64,000 nt of DNA from Sisyra terminalis. Taxonomy: Eukaryota > Arthropoda > Insecta > Neuroptera > Sisyridae. Of this stretch, positions 1-10,826 are shown in pieces. Made by a program: the position numbers and the translations under genes. Positions within the stretch are counted from its first letter, which is position 1, and each line of letters opens with the position of its first letter. The notes beneath the pieces were generated by a model, which worked only from the letters and a program-made list of their open reading frames with translations, did not search any database and had not been told where the DNA came from. The stretch is from the NCBI GenBank assembly GCA_958496175.1, contig OY292277.1, positions 22,772,282-22,836,281 on the forward strand. Reading direction: 5' to 3'.

Positions 1-1324
1 ACTGTGAACTTCATTTACCACGTAAAAAGATGACAAATCTCATAAAGTTATTAAACTAGAAACTACATGGGAGGATACAAATTAAAGAGGATGAAAAGTA
101 GAATAAAAATCACTTTCAACATACGAGTTAATAATGTAAAAAAAAAACAATTGTCTTTTACAATTTTTACTAAGCTGAAATTTCCAGGATTGATTGGGCC
201 TCAACATCTACTTCCATTACATGTATAAAACTATTTAATTAGAAACTTCATATAAGAATACTAATTGAAGAGGTTCTAAAATAGAAATAAATATCGTTTT
301 CAACATACGAGTTATTTAAATATAAAAAAGCGCAATCATCTACTATCATTTTTTTTACTAAGTTGGGATTTCCAGGATGAGGTTAATTGGGCCTCAATGT
401 CTATTTCCATTACATTTTAAAATTAATATTTCTCAATTAGTTTTGAAAAAAAAAATTACTCTCGTCAGACATCCCTCTTTTTCAACACTTGATACGCTAG
501 ATTTTATCATTAATTTTAAGTCTGAATATATGGTATGTATAAGTAAAATCAACTACTCAAAAGAATTCGTATTTTAAATAATTTAAATTTTTAATATATT
601 AAAGTGAGTTTTAAGTTTACAATATAGTCAACCTACTGGTGGCCAAGTGGTTAAACTGACTGCTTCAAAACTGGTAAGTGCTGGGTTCAATTCTTGTAAC
701 GAGTAAATTTTAAGTATTTCTTGGCATGGCTTTTCTATAAGCTCTAGATTCGCTAAGACCCTAGCAGTTATGAAGCGACGATAAATAACAAAAAATAATG
801 TAGTAAAAAAATACCGTCTAAAATAAACATATAGGTAATATAATTGTGTTCATAACAGTTACAATAAGACGGCTCTGTCCAAATATCCACAAGATATTAT
901 AGTTTCGAGAAACAGTCATTAATTGTATGAGCATGAACTCCAAAATATGGGATTTAAATACTTCACAAGTAATGACCTTGATTTGTATAGATATCCAAGT
1001 ATATATTCTTAAAATGATACTTTTTGTTAGGAGTATTTTTTATTATTATTGAAGTCGTCAATATAAAAAGAACTGAATTATATAGAAGAATACATTTCAA
1101 GGTGGAAAATCACCAAACCAACAAAAAAAAAGTGATTATTTTTTCATGTATAGGGTACATCCAGGGCACACCTCTGACTCATATATTAATTTCCTTCGTT
1201 AATAATTAACCGGAAATGTCGTCACGAACTGATCAAAACCAACAATATAATCGAAAAAAAGAACGGGTACTCATTTATTTACCTTATGCAATCAATATTT
1301 GTAAACAAGCCAATCAATCCTTAC
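1..1324. other. Gene-poor AT-rich flank
   Basis: No convincing coding sequence is visible on either strand. The stretch contains one tRNA-derived SINE (633-790). It is presumably intron or downstream sequence of the minus-strand gene whose exon ends at 1325, but I could not recognise the next exon of that gene here. Confidence 0.5.
633..790 (+). mobile_element. tRNA-derived SINE, copy A
   Basis: The left end has a box-A-like segment (TGGCCAAGTGG, about 641-651) and then a box-B-like segment (GGGTTCAATTCTTG, about 683-697), as in an RNA polymerase III promoter of tRNA origin. The unrelated body ends in GCGACGATAAATAAC near 790. The same head-plus-body arrangement recurs on the minus strand at 38801-38966 and on the plus strand at 58933-59070, with fragments at 53378-53476 and 58733-58768, so this is a dispersed family and not a tRNA gene. 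No clear target-site duplication was seen. Confidence 0.75.
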
Positions 1325-2238
1325 CTGATATCAGTGTGAGTGTACTTTTTCGCCCTCCACTTTCCAATCGGCGAGAAGAACTTCTTTTTCCCTGGCGTAA
1401 AATTGGCCACTAAATTTTCTGATGAATTTCTCACATAGTTTTTATCGTGTAGCAAAATTCGCGCTAGCTTATCGTTTAATTGTTTTTCACGTGTACGATG
1501 GAACTCTTCGTTATTGCAGTTATTGTTGAGGGTGATTTTGTGGTAAGTTTTACGCGTTGGCAGGTGGTTGAGTTCCAGTTGGGAGTCGCTGCTTTTTCGA
1601 GATGGGATTGAACCACTGCTGCTGGAACTACCAGCCCGGGTTAAATCACAGGCGGAAAGACAAAATTTTCTAAGTTCTATGTGTTGGTTGTCGAAGTTTA
1701 AGATGTAGTCTATGTTTGGAGGGCGGTTGATTGTTGGAACTGATTTTCGAGGGTGGATATTTCGCATTGGTAAATCAGAATTGTGTTTGGTTTCGTCTTC
1801 ATTTCGAGACCAGAAATCGTATTCTGATTGAAGAGATCCGGTTTTTTCCGCTTCATTGCGAACGATGTTTGATTTGGCTCCTAGTTGAATTACATTTTTT
1901 CGATAGAGGATATTGTGTCGATCCATTTTGTTACTTTCATTGTCACTTGCGTTGGTCGTTAATGTAAGGCGTTCACGATCACGATATATAACACTTTTTC
2001 GGCGCAAAATTTTCCCTTGTTTCGTTCGTTTTATGCCCCGGTTATATGCATAAGTCGCACGGCTTAATTTATCGAAAAAGCCACGTTTTACTGTTGCAAT
2101 TGCACTGCGAGTATTGTTTTCATCATGCGAAACGATCAGCGGTTTGTGTGATGATAATTGATTTATTAATTGCATCGAGTCGTTCACATTCAAATGAGAT
2201 GGTGCAGCAATTGCACTCGGTTTAATTTTGCCGGGCAT
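1325..2238 (-). CDS. 5' coding exon of an unrecognised gene
   Basis: An open frame runs from an ATG at 2238-2236 to a good splice donor: the minus strand reads CAG then GTAAGG, with GT at 1324-1323. The stop codon at 1323-1321 lies inside the predicted intron, so the protein should continue in an exon I could not find. The visible 304 residues are hydrophilic and rich in Arg, Lys, Ser and Asn, with a Ser-rich run (SSSSSGS, near residue 205) and many basic patches. I see no signal peptide, membrane segment or known domain. The length of open frame in such AT-rich DNA and the donor support real coding, but no family was recognised. The frame stays open a few codons above the ATG without another ATG, so the start is provisional. 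It is divergent from DNAI3. Confidence 0.6.
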
Positions 2239-3656
2239 ATTACGTTTTAAATCAAAGTGCACCAAAGTTGAAATTTGATTAACAACATACTGATAATTTT
2301 TTTCAAGATCAACGCTGATTGTTGCACAAATCTAGGATAAATCCAATCTGCAGGTCCATCAATAACAAATAGTATTGATTTGGTCACATTTTTAATGTCA
2401 ACATTCATCGGGTCGCACAAATTCTAGTGACACATTTGAAATTTGTGTCACAAAACAAATCGGACGGCATTCCCATTTTCTTTCATTTACGCGCAAAGTT
2501 GAAATTTATCATTTTTTTTTTCAATTCAAATATTTTATATTGAAATGATTTATTGAAATCATAGTACAACAATCACACACAATGAATGATTAATTATTTT
2601 GTCGCATGATGATGAAACGATATAATGTCAGTTTTAATTATGTATTAAATCACATTTATTACCGTTAATTTCACGATTTAATTGTTAATAGATTTATCAG
2701 TTTGTAAATATACAAACGCCTATTCAAGAACGTTGATACACGTGCACTTGTTATGAAAAATTCAAATTGAAATGAATTTTAAATATACGCGTGGTTCGTT
2801 ACGAAGCACTATCGGTCAAGTTTGCCAGAAACACGTAATAGACTCCCTGCTTTTTATTCATTCAGCATTTCGTACTATTATATCGACGAAGAACTTAACA
2901 TTAGGTATACCAACAACAACTATAGCTATTCACGATTTTCGAGTAGAGTAGGGGACAATGAGTCGGAGGGCATGGTTCGCTGCACTCAACAATTAACAGG
3001 AAAATACTTCGTTTCACATTTTTCCGACATCCATAAAATTCTTTCAACTATTTCTAAACAATTTCATCTCAAAAATTCAACTCTTTTTTTCAACAACGAG
3101 GGTACAGAAGAATAAAAGAAACTACATTCTTCACTGAAGACAAAGTGGTAAATTACCACGATGACGTCACCAGGTCTTCCCATTCGCGTGATTCTTCATG
3201 AACGTCGAAATCAATCCGCTGAGCCAACCACAAGTAACAAAGGAAAATAGAAACATTCAGAGCAATTTCCTTTAACAAATTAGTCGCCAATTTCGTTTAC
3301 TTCCATAAAAATACAGGAATACGTAGGAGTAGGAGACAAGCAGATCGTACTTTATCCGAAACAACGCTTTCTAATTCCAAGAAAAGAATTAATTAAGAAA
3401 ATTAGTCTTAATTATAAGAGGTCAAAGATGAATTTATCATCAGAAAAGTTACAAGAACTAATTGAATTTTATCCACCGTTTTATCGAACATTTCTGCAAT
3501 TGGGAATTCTAGAACGATAGCTATACCTACGTTAACTTTAACGATTTAACATTCCCTTAGCGACCGTAAACAGCTAGGTAGACTCCACATATTTAAGTAA
3601 CTCTAACGAATTTACAGTTTCTCTTCTAAAAAAATCTTAAAAAAAAATTAGAAACA
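2239..3656. promoter_or_regulatory. Divergent intergenic region between the unknown gene and DNAI3
   Basis: This 1.4-kb stretch separates the starts of two divergently transcribed genes and must hold both promoters and 5' untranslated sequences. A short non-coding DNAI3 exon probably ends at 3662 (donor GTAAGT at 3663). A 97-codon open frame at 2822-3115 has no ATG start and no recognisable content and is not called. No specific promoter element could be assigned. Confidence 0.4.
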
Positions 3657-3736
3657 ATGTCGGTAAGTTTTTTGAAAAAGCCACCCTTAATTTATTTAGT
3701 CATTGTTTTATTTCAAGTGTCATTTACTTTTGAAAA

Positions 3737-6700
3737 ATGGCACCGAAAAAGAAAAAGCTAGACAAACCAAAACGCGTGAGTACGCCAGATGCTCAAAATG
3801 GAAATTGTCCATAACATTTACTTTGCAGAAAAAGAAAGTCTTAAAAGAGGATGAGATTGAAGTTCCTGATTATAACTTACCTGGAGTTAAACTAGTCAAG
3901 ATTTCAGTCAGGGCTCAAAAACAAATGGATCTCATAATTGGAACGCATGTGTCCGCCGAATTTCCCTGGAAGTTTATTAAAAAGGAGTTTCTCATCGAAA
4001 GTATTCAATCGCAACGTGAACCATCTCCTTTTATTCCGTATCAAGAGCTAATCGAACAATATCCTGGTAAGTTTGTTTCACAAACAACGAATGTTTTACA
4101 ATTGTTGCGCTAAAATCTAACGTAGGTTTGTTTAAATTTTTTGTTGAGATATCGAATTTTAAAGATATTTAGTAAAAATATGAGATGGGAACATTATAAA
4201 TTGTGTACCTACGCAAATTATTGTAAGTCGAGCAAACCAAGGTTTGCATATACAGAAAAAGGATGAACGAAAGTATATACGTATGTATCTTATTACAATA
4301 TATATCTTTAACGCCAGAATATTGCAAAGAAGCCTAACAATTTTATTCAAATTTTTCTTCTCATTTTGGTGAGTTCTACAAGAACCTTTCGTCAGATTTT
4401 GCTACAAATATCGCAAAACTATCGCCAAAACGAATTTGTTTAAAAATAAAAATTTTAATTTCAGAGGATAGTATGTTACTGGGGTATAATGAAGCCGGTA
4501 GTGAAGAAGAAGACGAATTTTTCTTCTGCACAACCATAGAAGTCAAAAATGAAGTTTTAGAAATTCACGATCGAGTTACCAAAGCGAAAGAAAACCGTTT
4601 AAATAAATCTTTATATCGAAACATAAGACCCTGGAAAGCCATGGGGAGTGAAAGAGAAGTTCGAGAACTAAATGAAAATCAAAAATTTCGTGCCCTATAT
4701 GAAGTAGAAATTAATATTCGTTTTCCCGTATTATTAACCGAAACCAAATTTCGAAACAGAGACGTTAAAGATGTGCGAGACGGCTACGTGGAAATACTAC
4801 CTGGCAGACGTGTCTATGAAACTATTCAGAAATCCAGGATAGATTGCGTAGCTCAAGCAGGATTGCCAAAAATTGACTTAGCAATACAAACAGATAACTT
4901 ACTTCCTGTTAATGCCTGGACTCAATATATATACGAATATGAAATTGACGATAAGCCACCACCTCCGCTTGCAAAAGGTGAAAAGCCAAAAAAGACTCCG
5001 CTTGAATTGTTTTTGTCGACTGATCGCCTAGAACCGATCTATGATCAGTTGATTTACAATAGTTGTCTTAATTTGTACGAGAACGATTATCCTTCATTGT
5101 TACAACATAAATATTATACTGATTTGGGAGAAATAGCCATATTTAAGGAATATCAGTCGTTTGCGGATGTCGGGGTTTCCCAAGATAAATTAGTCGGATG
5201 CGCCTGTTGGCATCCTATGTGGTCCGGAATCGTTGCCATTGCGTATGTCGATGCTGCAGATTGCAGTATTTTATCATCAAGACAAACGAGAGATGAAGTT
5301 TATCGGTATATTTTTATAAAAATATGTTAAAGGATGACCAATCTAAGCCATGAACCATTGTTTATAAAATTTACAATTTTAAATTAACCATTTCCATCTT
5401 CTTAAATTCATAATTCAGTTTAGAAAATTGAATGAATGATTATATAAAATTAGTTTACAACAGTGATGTAGGAGATAAAATAATTGTTAATTGCATCATG
5501 GATTCGGACGAGCAATTCTTATTTCTCAGTTTAATTATTATTAAAAACTAGACCAGGGATGTCTAACATGATTTGATGTAGGGCCAGATTTAAGATTTTT
5601 ATTTCCGCAGCGAGCCAAAGGAAATGTCCAATAGTAAAGCAATAATTATAAAAAAATGGCTTAAAATTCAGTGGCGTAACATAGGATTTTGCCGCCTGAG
5701 GCCGATTAGAAATTTGCCGCCCCCTTTCTTCATTATTAGTTAAGAAAATTAGTAAAAAGTTAAAGTTGGTTAAAAGTTAAATACCTTTAACTTCTTTAAC
5801 CATTTAAGAATGCACCTTTCGTGCTTTTTGTAAAGCCAATTTTTTTATGTAATTATCAATATCCATATGCCATCCCATTTTCATGTACCGCCCGAGGCTA
5901 TGCTCCCCCTGGGACCCACTACGCTACGCTACTGTTAAAATTTAACAAGTTTGCCCTAGACTTACTACGAATCTAAGAAATAGATATACAAAAACCAGGC
6001 AAACAATTATAAGATATTTTGATGTCCAATGATAGACGGAATATTGGAGAGAGGGAGTTTTATTAATTATTTATTCTTTTTTCCTTATTCAGAGTAGACA
6101 GGAGTTTTAAAAAATTCTAAATTTACCTTAAATAATTTATTAATCATCCCGGAGAATTTTCAGTTTTCCTGAGCGGAAAGTAATCCTTTTTTAAAAAAGG
6201 TAGTTAAAGGCATTTTAAAAGTTCAAAACACCCATTATATTAAAACACCCATATTAGAAGTCGTTTAAAGTTATTAAAGGCAATTTAAATGTAATGATTT
6301 CAAAATCCCTTTTTTAATAAGGGAACGTTTTCTCCCTTTGTTCATACCGGAGGATATTCTTCATATTGGTTCAAGTTAAAATTACATGTGGCATCAAATA
6401 TTCTTTTTAGTAGGATATTAATTTACAAGTATTCAATGAAATTGGAGTACATGCGTTTATGATTGGTCACCCTTAAAATTTTTGATAACTATGTGGTAAT
6501 ATAAGATCTATTTTAAGTTCTCTTCAGTAAAGAACATTTTTCTGTGACGTCTTTGTCTACAATACTGTATGGACTGTATATTTCATTTGATCTTTTTAAA
6601 AAATAAGAAATAGAAAGCATTTTCCGTATCGGAAGTTCAAAATATAATATTATCGATATGAGAAAAGCAAGGAAGCCAACAGAACACTTTACTGAAGGAA

Positions 6701-8901
6701 CCTTGAAGGAGATCCACTGGTTAGCATAAAATTTTTAGTTAATTAATTATTCTAGGGCTGTGCATGGATCGAATCCTGTGCTTTTATGGAGTGTAAACGA
6801 CTGTTTGTCTCCTAAAATTATAATGGATGCTCCTCGTGAAGTTCGAAGCATCTCATTCTGTCCGTTTGACGAAAATATTTTAGTGGGAGGATGTGTAAAT
6901 GGTCAGATCGTACTTTGGGACATAACAAATCGGTTAAGTAGTGTGGAAAGCACAGAAATTTTAACAACTGCCCAAACAAAATACCGAAATATTGTTTCAT
7001 ATATGATGCGATGGTTCAAAAATATTAAAAATAATGCACTGCTTCGAGCTACTGCGGTCTCAGCGTTAGATTTATGTCACACAGATCCTGTAACAGAAAT
7101 TCAATGGATTCATCCTCGCCACAAAATGGGAAAAAACGGTCGGTTTGAAGTTCTGGATGATGATGCGCCATTGTCATATCAGTTTATGACTAGTAGCTTG
7201 GATGGAACGATTTTAGTATGGGACATGAAAATGACTCAAACGGGTACCCAAATGGAAAAAGCAGGACGGGTGTCTCGACGTTTAGGTCGTCGCCTATCAA
7301 TGTTACTAGTTGATGAATCTCCTTACAAAAGTTTAGATCGTTTTTGGACACCAATTTACAGACTAGTCGCCAATAATGAAGGAAAAGTCAATTTGCCCAT
7401 TACATCGTTTTGTTATCAAAAGCCAGTGATTACATATGAGCCGATTGAACCAATTCCTGTAGAAAACCGGCATATTAAAACACGGGTAATATACCGGCCT
7501 ATAATCGGAAAATCTGAACCTCCAGAGATGAAAGTTTGTATCGGAACTAGTACGGGTGAACTTGGATTTAGTGTGTGGGAGGGCTATAGTTTTGATGGGG
7601 GAGCTATACTTAATAGTGAAGTTTTGAAGTTTAGCTCAATAAAAATGATGCATGAAGGCCCTATTGCCTGCGTGGCTCAGTCCCATTTTTTTCCAGATCT
7701 TTTTTTGGTTGTGGGAGGAAAAATTGTTACGATATGGACTTCATCTTATATTAATTTTCCGTTAGTGGTGCTTAGAAACAGAGTACGTTTAACATGTTGT
7801 TCTTGGTCATACTATCGAATGTCCGCCTTTCATATAGGGCGTGAAGACGGGACAATAGAAGTGTGGGATTTTTTAAATCGAAATGATCAACCTTCGTTAT
7901 CTCAAAGTATTTCTGGAAAACTATTAACAGGAATATATACGCACAATTTACCACTAAATAATAGTGTAATGGGTATCGCCGACTATCGTGGAACTTTTCG
8001 TATGTTTTATTTTCCATCCAATTACCAAACTGCACCTACCGAAGGAATAAACCATATAAAAAATATTTTTGATCGACAAATTGAGAGGAAAGAGAAAATT
8101 TTAGTTTGGGAAAACAGATGGAAACTACAAAATAAGGCGTATTTGGAAGAAATTGCGGAAAAGGAAAACCAACGTTTGATTTTGAAGCAAATCAATATTG
8201 AAAGGCAACAAAAATTACTTGAGGACCAACAACGAAAAAAGGCTGAAGAAGAACGGCGAAGAATAGCAGCCGAAAAAAAACCAGAACCGGGCAAATATTC
8301 AGAATGGGCTCATAGACGTTTTCTTAAAGTTCAAGAACACCACATGCATAATGTGCTGTTAAAAAAGAAAAAATTGAATCACGCTGACTTGGTAAAACAC
8401 TTAGCTCCTTTGCGAAAAATCGCTGAGCAAGTAAAAAAAAAGAAAGTCAAGCAAGAGAAGATTTTGTCCATGAAGGAAAAAATTTATCGAGATGCTGTGA
8501 CTGTATCTTTTCCTGAAACGTTGAAAACTGATGAGGGCTTGGACAGTAGATTATCTATTTTAAACGTTCAAATGGAAGCTGGATCAAAACAAGCTGCCAT
8601 ACATTTCAAGGAATATGAACAAATAGAGATGGATACTAATGAAAAAATTAAAAAAGAGCCTTATAATTATGTATTCAGTTGGCGTTCAGTTATATCACAA
8701 GGATATGAACGGCGCCGAGCTTTGGATGTAGGACTTAATCTTAATGTAAGTCATCGTGACCGATACAACGAATATAAATCAAAAGTGGAAAAGATCCGAC
8801 GTGAATCAGTTAAGCGACCCGAGGTTACTATAAGCGTTGACGATGATTTCACGCCATCGGGAGGAAGTGCAGCATCCATAGTATCTGCAGAAAATGTGTA
8901 G
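3737..8901 (+). CDS. DNAI3: Axonemal dynein intermediate chain 3 / WD repeat-containing protein 63
   Basis: Four coding exons: 3737-3775, 3829-4066, 4465-5305 and 6756-8901, joined by GT/AG introns of 53, 398 and 1450 bases; the joined frame gives 1087 residues. The start MAPKKKK resembles the MAPKQKKK start of vertebrate WDR63. Exon 3 holds the family block FKEYQSFADV...CWHP (about residues 325-343), and exon 4 holds GGCVNGQIVLWDI and IGREDGTIEVWD, typical WD40 blades; the propeller spans roughly 335-800. A long Lys/Glu/Arg-rich, probably coiled-coil C-terminal part (about 800-1030) makes it longer than the roughly 890-residue human protein. WDR63/DNAI3 is known from inner-dynein-arm (I1/f) preassembly and ciliary motility, so expression in ciliated sensory neurons or sperm is likely (inference). 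A 5' UTR exon ending at 3662 joins at 3718 across a 55-base intron and contains an out-of-frame upstream ATG at 3657. Confidence 0.93.
5669..5934. mobile_element. hAT-type MITE, copy 1, in DNAI3 intron 3
   Basis: 266 bases with terminal inverted repeats: the left end is CAGTGGCGTAAC and the right end, read in reverse complement, is CAGTAGCGTAGC (10 of 12 match). It is flanked by a perfect 8-base target duplication TTAAAATT at 5661-5668 and 5935-5942, the hallmark of hAT transposition. It has no coding capacity. A diverged relative with the same ends and similar internal sequence lies at 32755-33000. Confidence 0.85.
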
Positions 8902-9823
8902 ACAAAATTTTAAAATAATCTTACTCTCGAGACTGGAATATTTTTTTAAACCAAAACATTTTATTTTTTTTTTATATTCATAGAGTATTCAGAAGCCAAA
9001 GCTGCAATAGTTTAAGCTTACATAAAATTGGCTTCAAGTACAATATTATTTTTTTTCCTTTTAAAAATAAATTTTCAGAAAATAGTATTTTATAAAAAAA
9101 AATCAAATCAAATGTTTTATTTTTTCCCTCAAAGAAATAAAGTACATTTGGAATAGAAAAATTAAACAAAACTTTCGATAAAAATTTAATGTTGAACTTA
9201 CAAAAAAAAGAAAAAAAAATATAAAAAATGCAAATTTATTTTAATGCAACGTAATAAATATAAAATATGACCATTTTTTTTAACATGTTAACCACGTATT
9301 TTTTTATAGATAATTAGCCATTTATTTAGGGAATTGAGTAATTTTATTGGTGATTTTTTTTCAAGATTTTTGGGGTACACAACACTTAAGCTTTTGTGGT
9401 TATTCTATTATTTTTTTTAAAGATTAACGTTGAACAATTTTCATTATTGTTATACAGTACTCTGTACACAGTAATTAGAGAAGATTATTTTTTCATTTTT
9501 TTTCTTTAAATACAATAAAAATTAAGGGTTTTAAAGAGGGAATAGTGTGAAAATATGAGAAGATGCGCCCAAAAATAAAAAGACTAAATAAAAAAGTTAT
9601 ATAATTTATTAATGGTGCGCAGCAATCCCATTTTTTTTTTAAATATAATTAATTAAACAAACAGGCGCCGTAAAGTTATTTGATGTTCAGTCAGTAATAA
9701 ATGTTTATTTTTATATTTAATTATTTATTTAGACCACTTCAACAATCCTGCCATTCTAAAGTTTTCACGTCTTAATTACAACCCCTCCCCCCATCATCAT
9801 GTTCCCCGATGCTACATCGTTGA
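8902..9823. other. Convergent 3' region between DNAI3 and eIF5A
   Basis: Very AT-rich sequence holding the 3' untranslated regions of two convergent genes. AATAAA signals for DNAI3 occur near 9068 and 9133. On the minus strand several AATAAA-equivalents (TTTATT on plus) near 9697-9730 could serve eIF5A. Nothing else was recognised. Confidence 0.5.
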
Positions 9824-10793
9824 TTATTTATCCAAAGCGGTGTTAGTTTTAATTGCAATAACAACTTCTTCGCCACAAGATTTAAGAACGGTACACTAGA
9901 AAAAAAAAATGAAAGAAAAATGAGTAAAGAAAGTATAAATTTAATAAAAATATTGTTCCCTATTAGGTACCTCCTTTGATATACGAGAAAATCAAAGCAG
10001 GGCATAAGACAAGGGAATTTAATCTTCGAGTAACCTGTAGCACTGAAGATGTATTGCAAAATCATAAACAGTGACTCTAGGCTCGACTATTCATTTGTGG
10101 GAATTTTACTTACCAACAATTCTTTTCCAGCGTCAAAATCAGCACGAAGTTGTGCTCCAAGTTCACCATCTGGGATTTTAAGGTCCTCGCGTAAATCACC
10201 ATTGTCAGCCATAAGACAGAGATAACCGTCATCAGATATGTCTGTTAGTTGGTAATCTTCACGTTTTACGTGTGGTACATCCATATTGTGAGTAGAGGGG
10301 CATATATCTTCGTATTTTTTACCAGAGAATATATCAATTCCAACCATGTGTACCTATAACAAAGAAATATTAAGTAATTGTTCTTAAAAAATCGATCGAA
10401 ACAACGATTCTTGAAACTAATGTTCCCTATTAGGTACCTCCTTTGATATACGAGAAAATCAAAGCAGGGCATAAGACAAGGGAGTTTACTCTTCGAGTAA
10501 CCTGTAGCACTGTAATCTTAAAAGTTTATACCAGAAAACAGTGACTCTAGGCTCGACTTGAGAGAAATAATTTTAAACATATAGTTTAATACTAATCGAT
10601 TGGTTTACGATAAAAAGCTCACCTTGGCGTGACCGTGTTTTCCAGTTTTCGAGGTAGACATTTCGACGATCTTGCAGGGACGAGATTTAAGCATGACGAA
10701 ACCATTTTTGCGAAGAGCAGAACATTGCATTGGAAATGTGGCCGACGCTCCGGAATCTCCAGTTTCAAAATGTGTATCTTCGATTTCTGCCAT
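9824..10793 (-). CDS. eIF5A: Eukaryotic translation initiation factor 5A
   Basis: Three coding exons on the minus strand: 10793-10623, 10353-10114 and 9895-9824. The joined frame gives 160 residues, the usual insect length. The N-terminal SH3-like domain carries the hypusination loop [12 protein letters not shown]; the lysine modified to hypusine by deoxyhypusine synthase and hydroxylase is K52 here. The C-terminal OB-fold domain ends with TNTALDK, as in other insects. eIF5A binds the ribosomal E site and relieves stalls in elongation and termination. Exon borders are clean: AAG/GTGAGC with TATAG/GTACAC, and TTG/GTAAGT with CTAG/TGTACC, all at phase 0. An acceptor at about 10827 (CCTATAG on the minus strand), 33 bases before the ATG, indicates a further intron in the 5' UTR. 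Each of the two coding-region introns holds one H/ACA snoRNA candidate. Confidence 0.97.
9951..10088 (-). ncRNA. Box H/ACA snoRNA candidate 2, in eIF5A intron 2
   Basis: On the minus strand the element folds as hairpin, hinge, hairpin, ACA tail. The 5' hairpin has lower stem TCGAG/CTCGA and upper stem CACTG/CAGTG enclosing a pocket. The hinge AGATTA (10025-10020) fits the H box ANANNA. The 3' hairpin has lower stem TCCCT/AGGGA and upper stem CTTTGAT/ATCAAAG, followed at once by ACA (9956-9954) three bases from the end. The distances from upper stem to H box (15) and to ACA (about 13-14) fit H/ACA pseudouridylation guides. It is a close paralogue of the element in intron 1, with identical 3' hairpin and 5' pocket. 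Intronic placement in a highly expressed translation gene is the usual snoRNA arrangement. The rRNA or snRNA target was not determined. Confidence 0.82.
10418..10558 (-). ncRNA. Box H/ACA snoRNA candidate 1, in eIF5A intron 1
   Basis: Same architecture as its paralogue in the next intron. Lower stem TCGAG/CTCGA and upper stem CACTGT/ACAGTG form the 5' pocket. The H box is AGAGTA (10492-10487). In the 3' hairpin, TCCCT/AGGGA and CTTTGAT/ATCAAAG enclose the second pocket, and ACA (10423-10421) is followed by TTA. Compared with the other copy, substitutions concentrate in the apical loop of the 5' hairpin and in the free N positions of the H box, while the pocket strands and boxes are unchanged, which is what selection on a guide RNA would leave. 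The transcript would be released from the eIF5A intron by splicing and trimming. Confidence 0.83.
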
Positions 10794-10826
10794 GTTTATA
10801 AAGTACGGAACGGTCGGATGTTAAAA

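Noticed and set aside
633..705. Functional tRNA gene
   Set aside because: No acceptor stem or complete cloverleaf, and the same head is attached to a common non-tRNA body in other copies, so it is a SINE.
2822..3115. 97-codon plus-strand open frame upstream of DNAI3
   Set aside because: Starts from a non-ATG codon, has no domain, and lies in the divergent promoter/5' UTR region.
10266..10472. Minus-strand open frame in eIF5A intron 1 sharing peptide sequence with a frame in intron 2
   Set aside because: The shared peptide is only the translation of the duplicated snoRNA 3' hairpin; RNA structure explains the conservation better than coding.
9951..10558. First reading of the duplicated eIF5A intron sequence as a transposon
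   Set aside because: No target duplications or TE ends; both copies are in the same orientation in introns of one gene and fit the H/ACA box and spacing rules.
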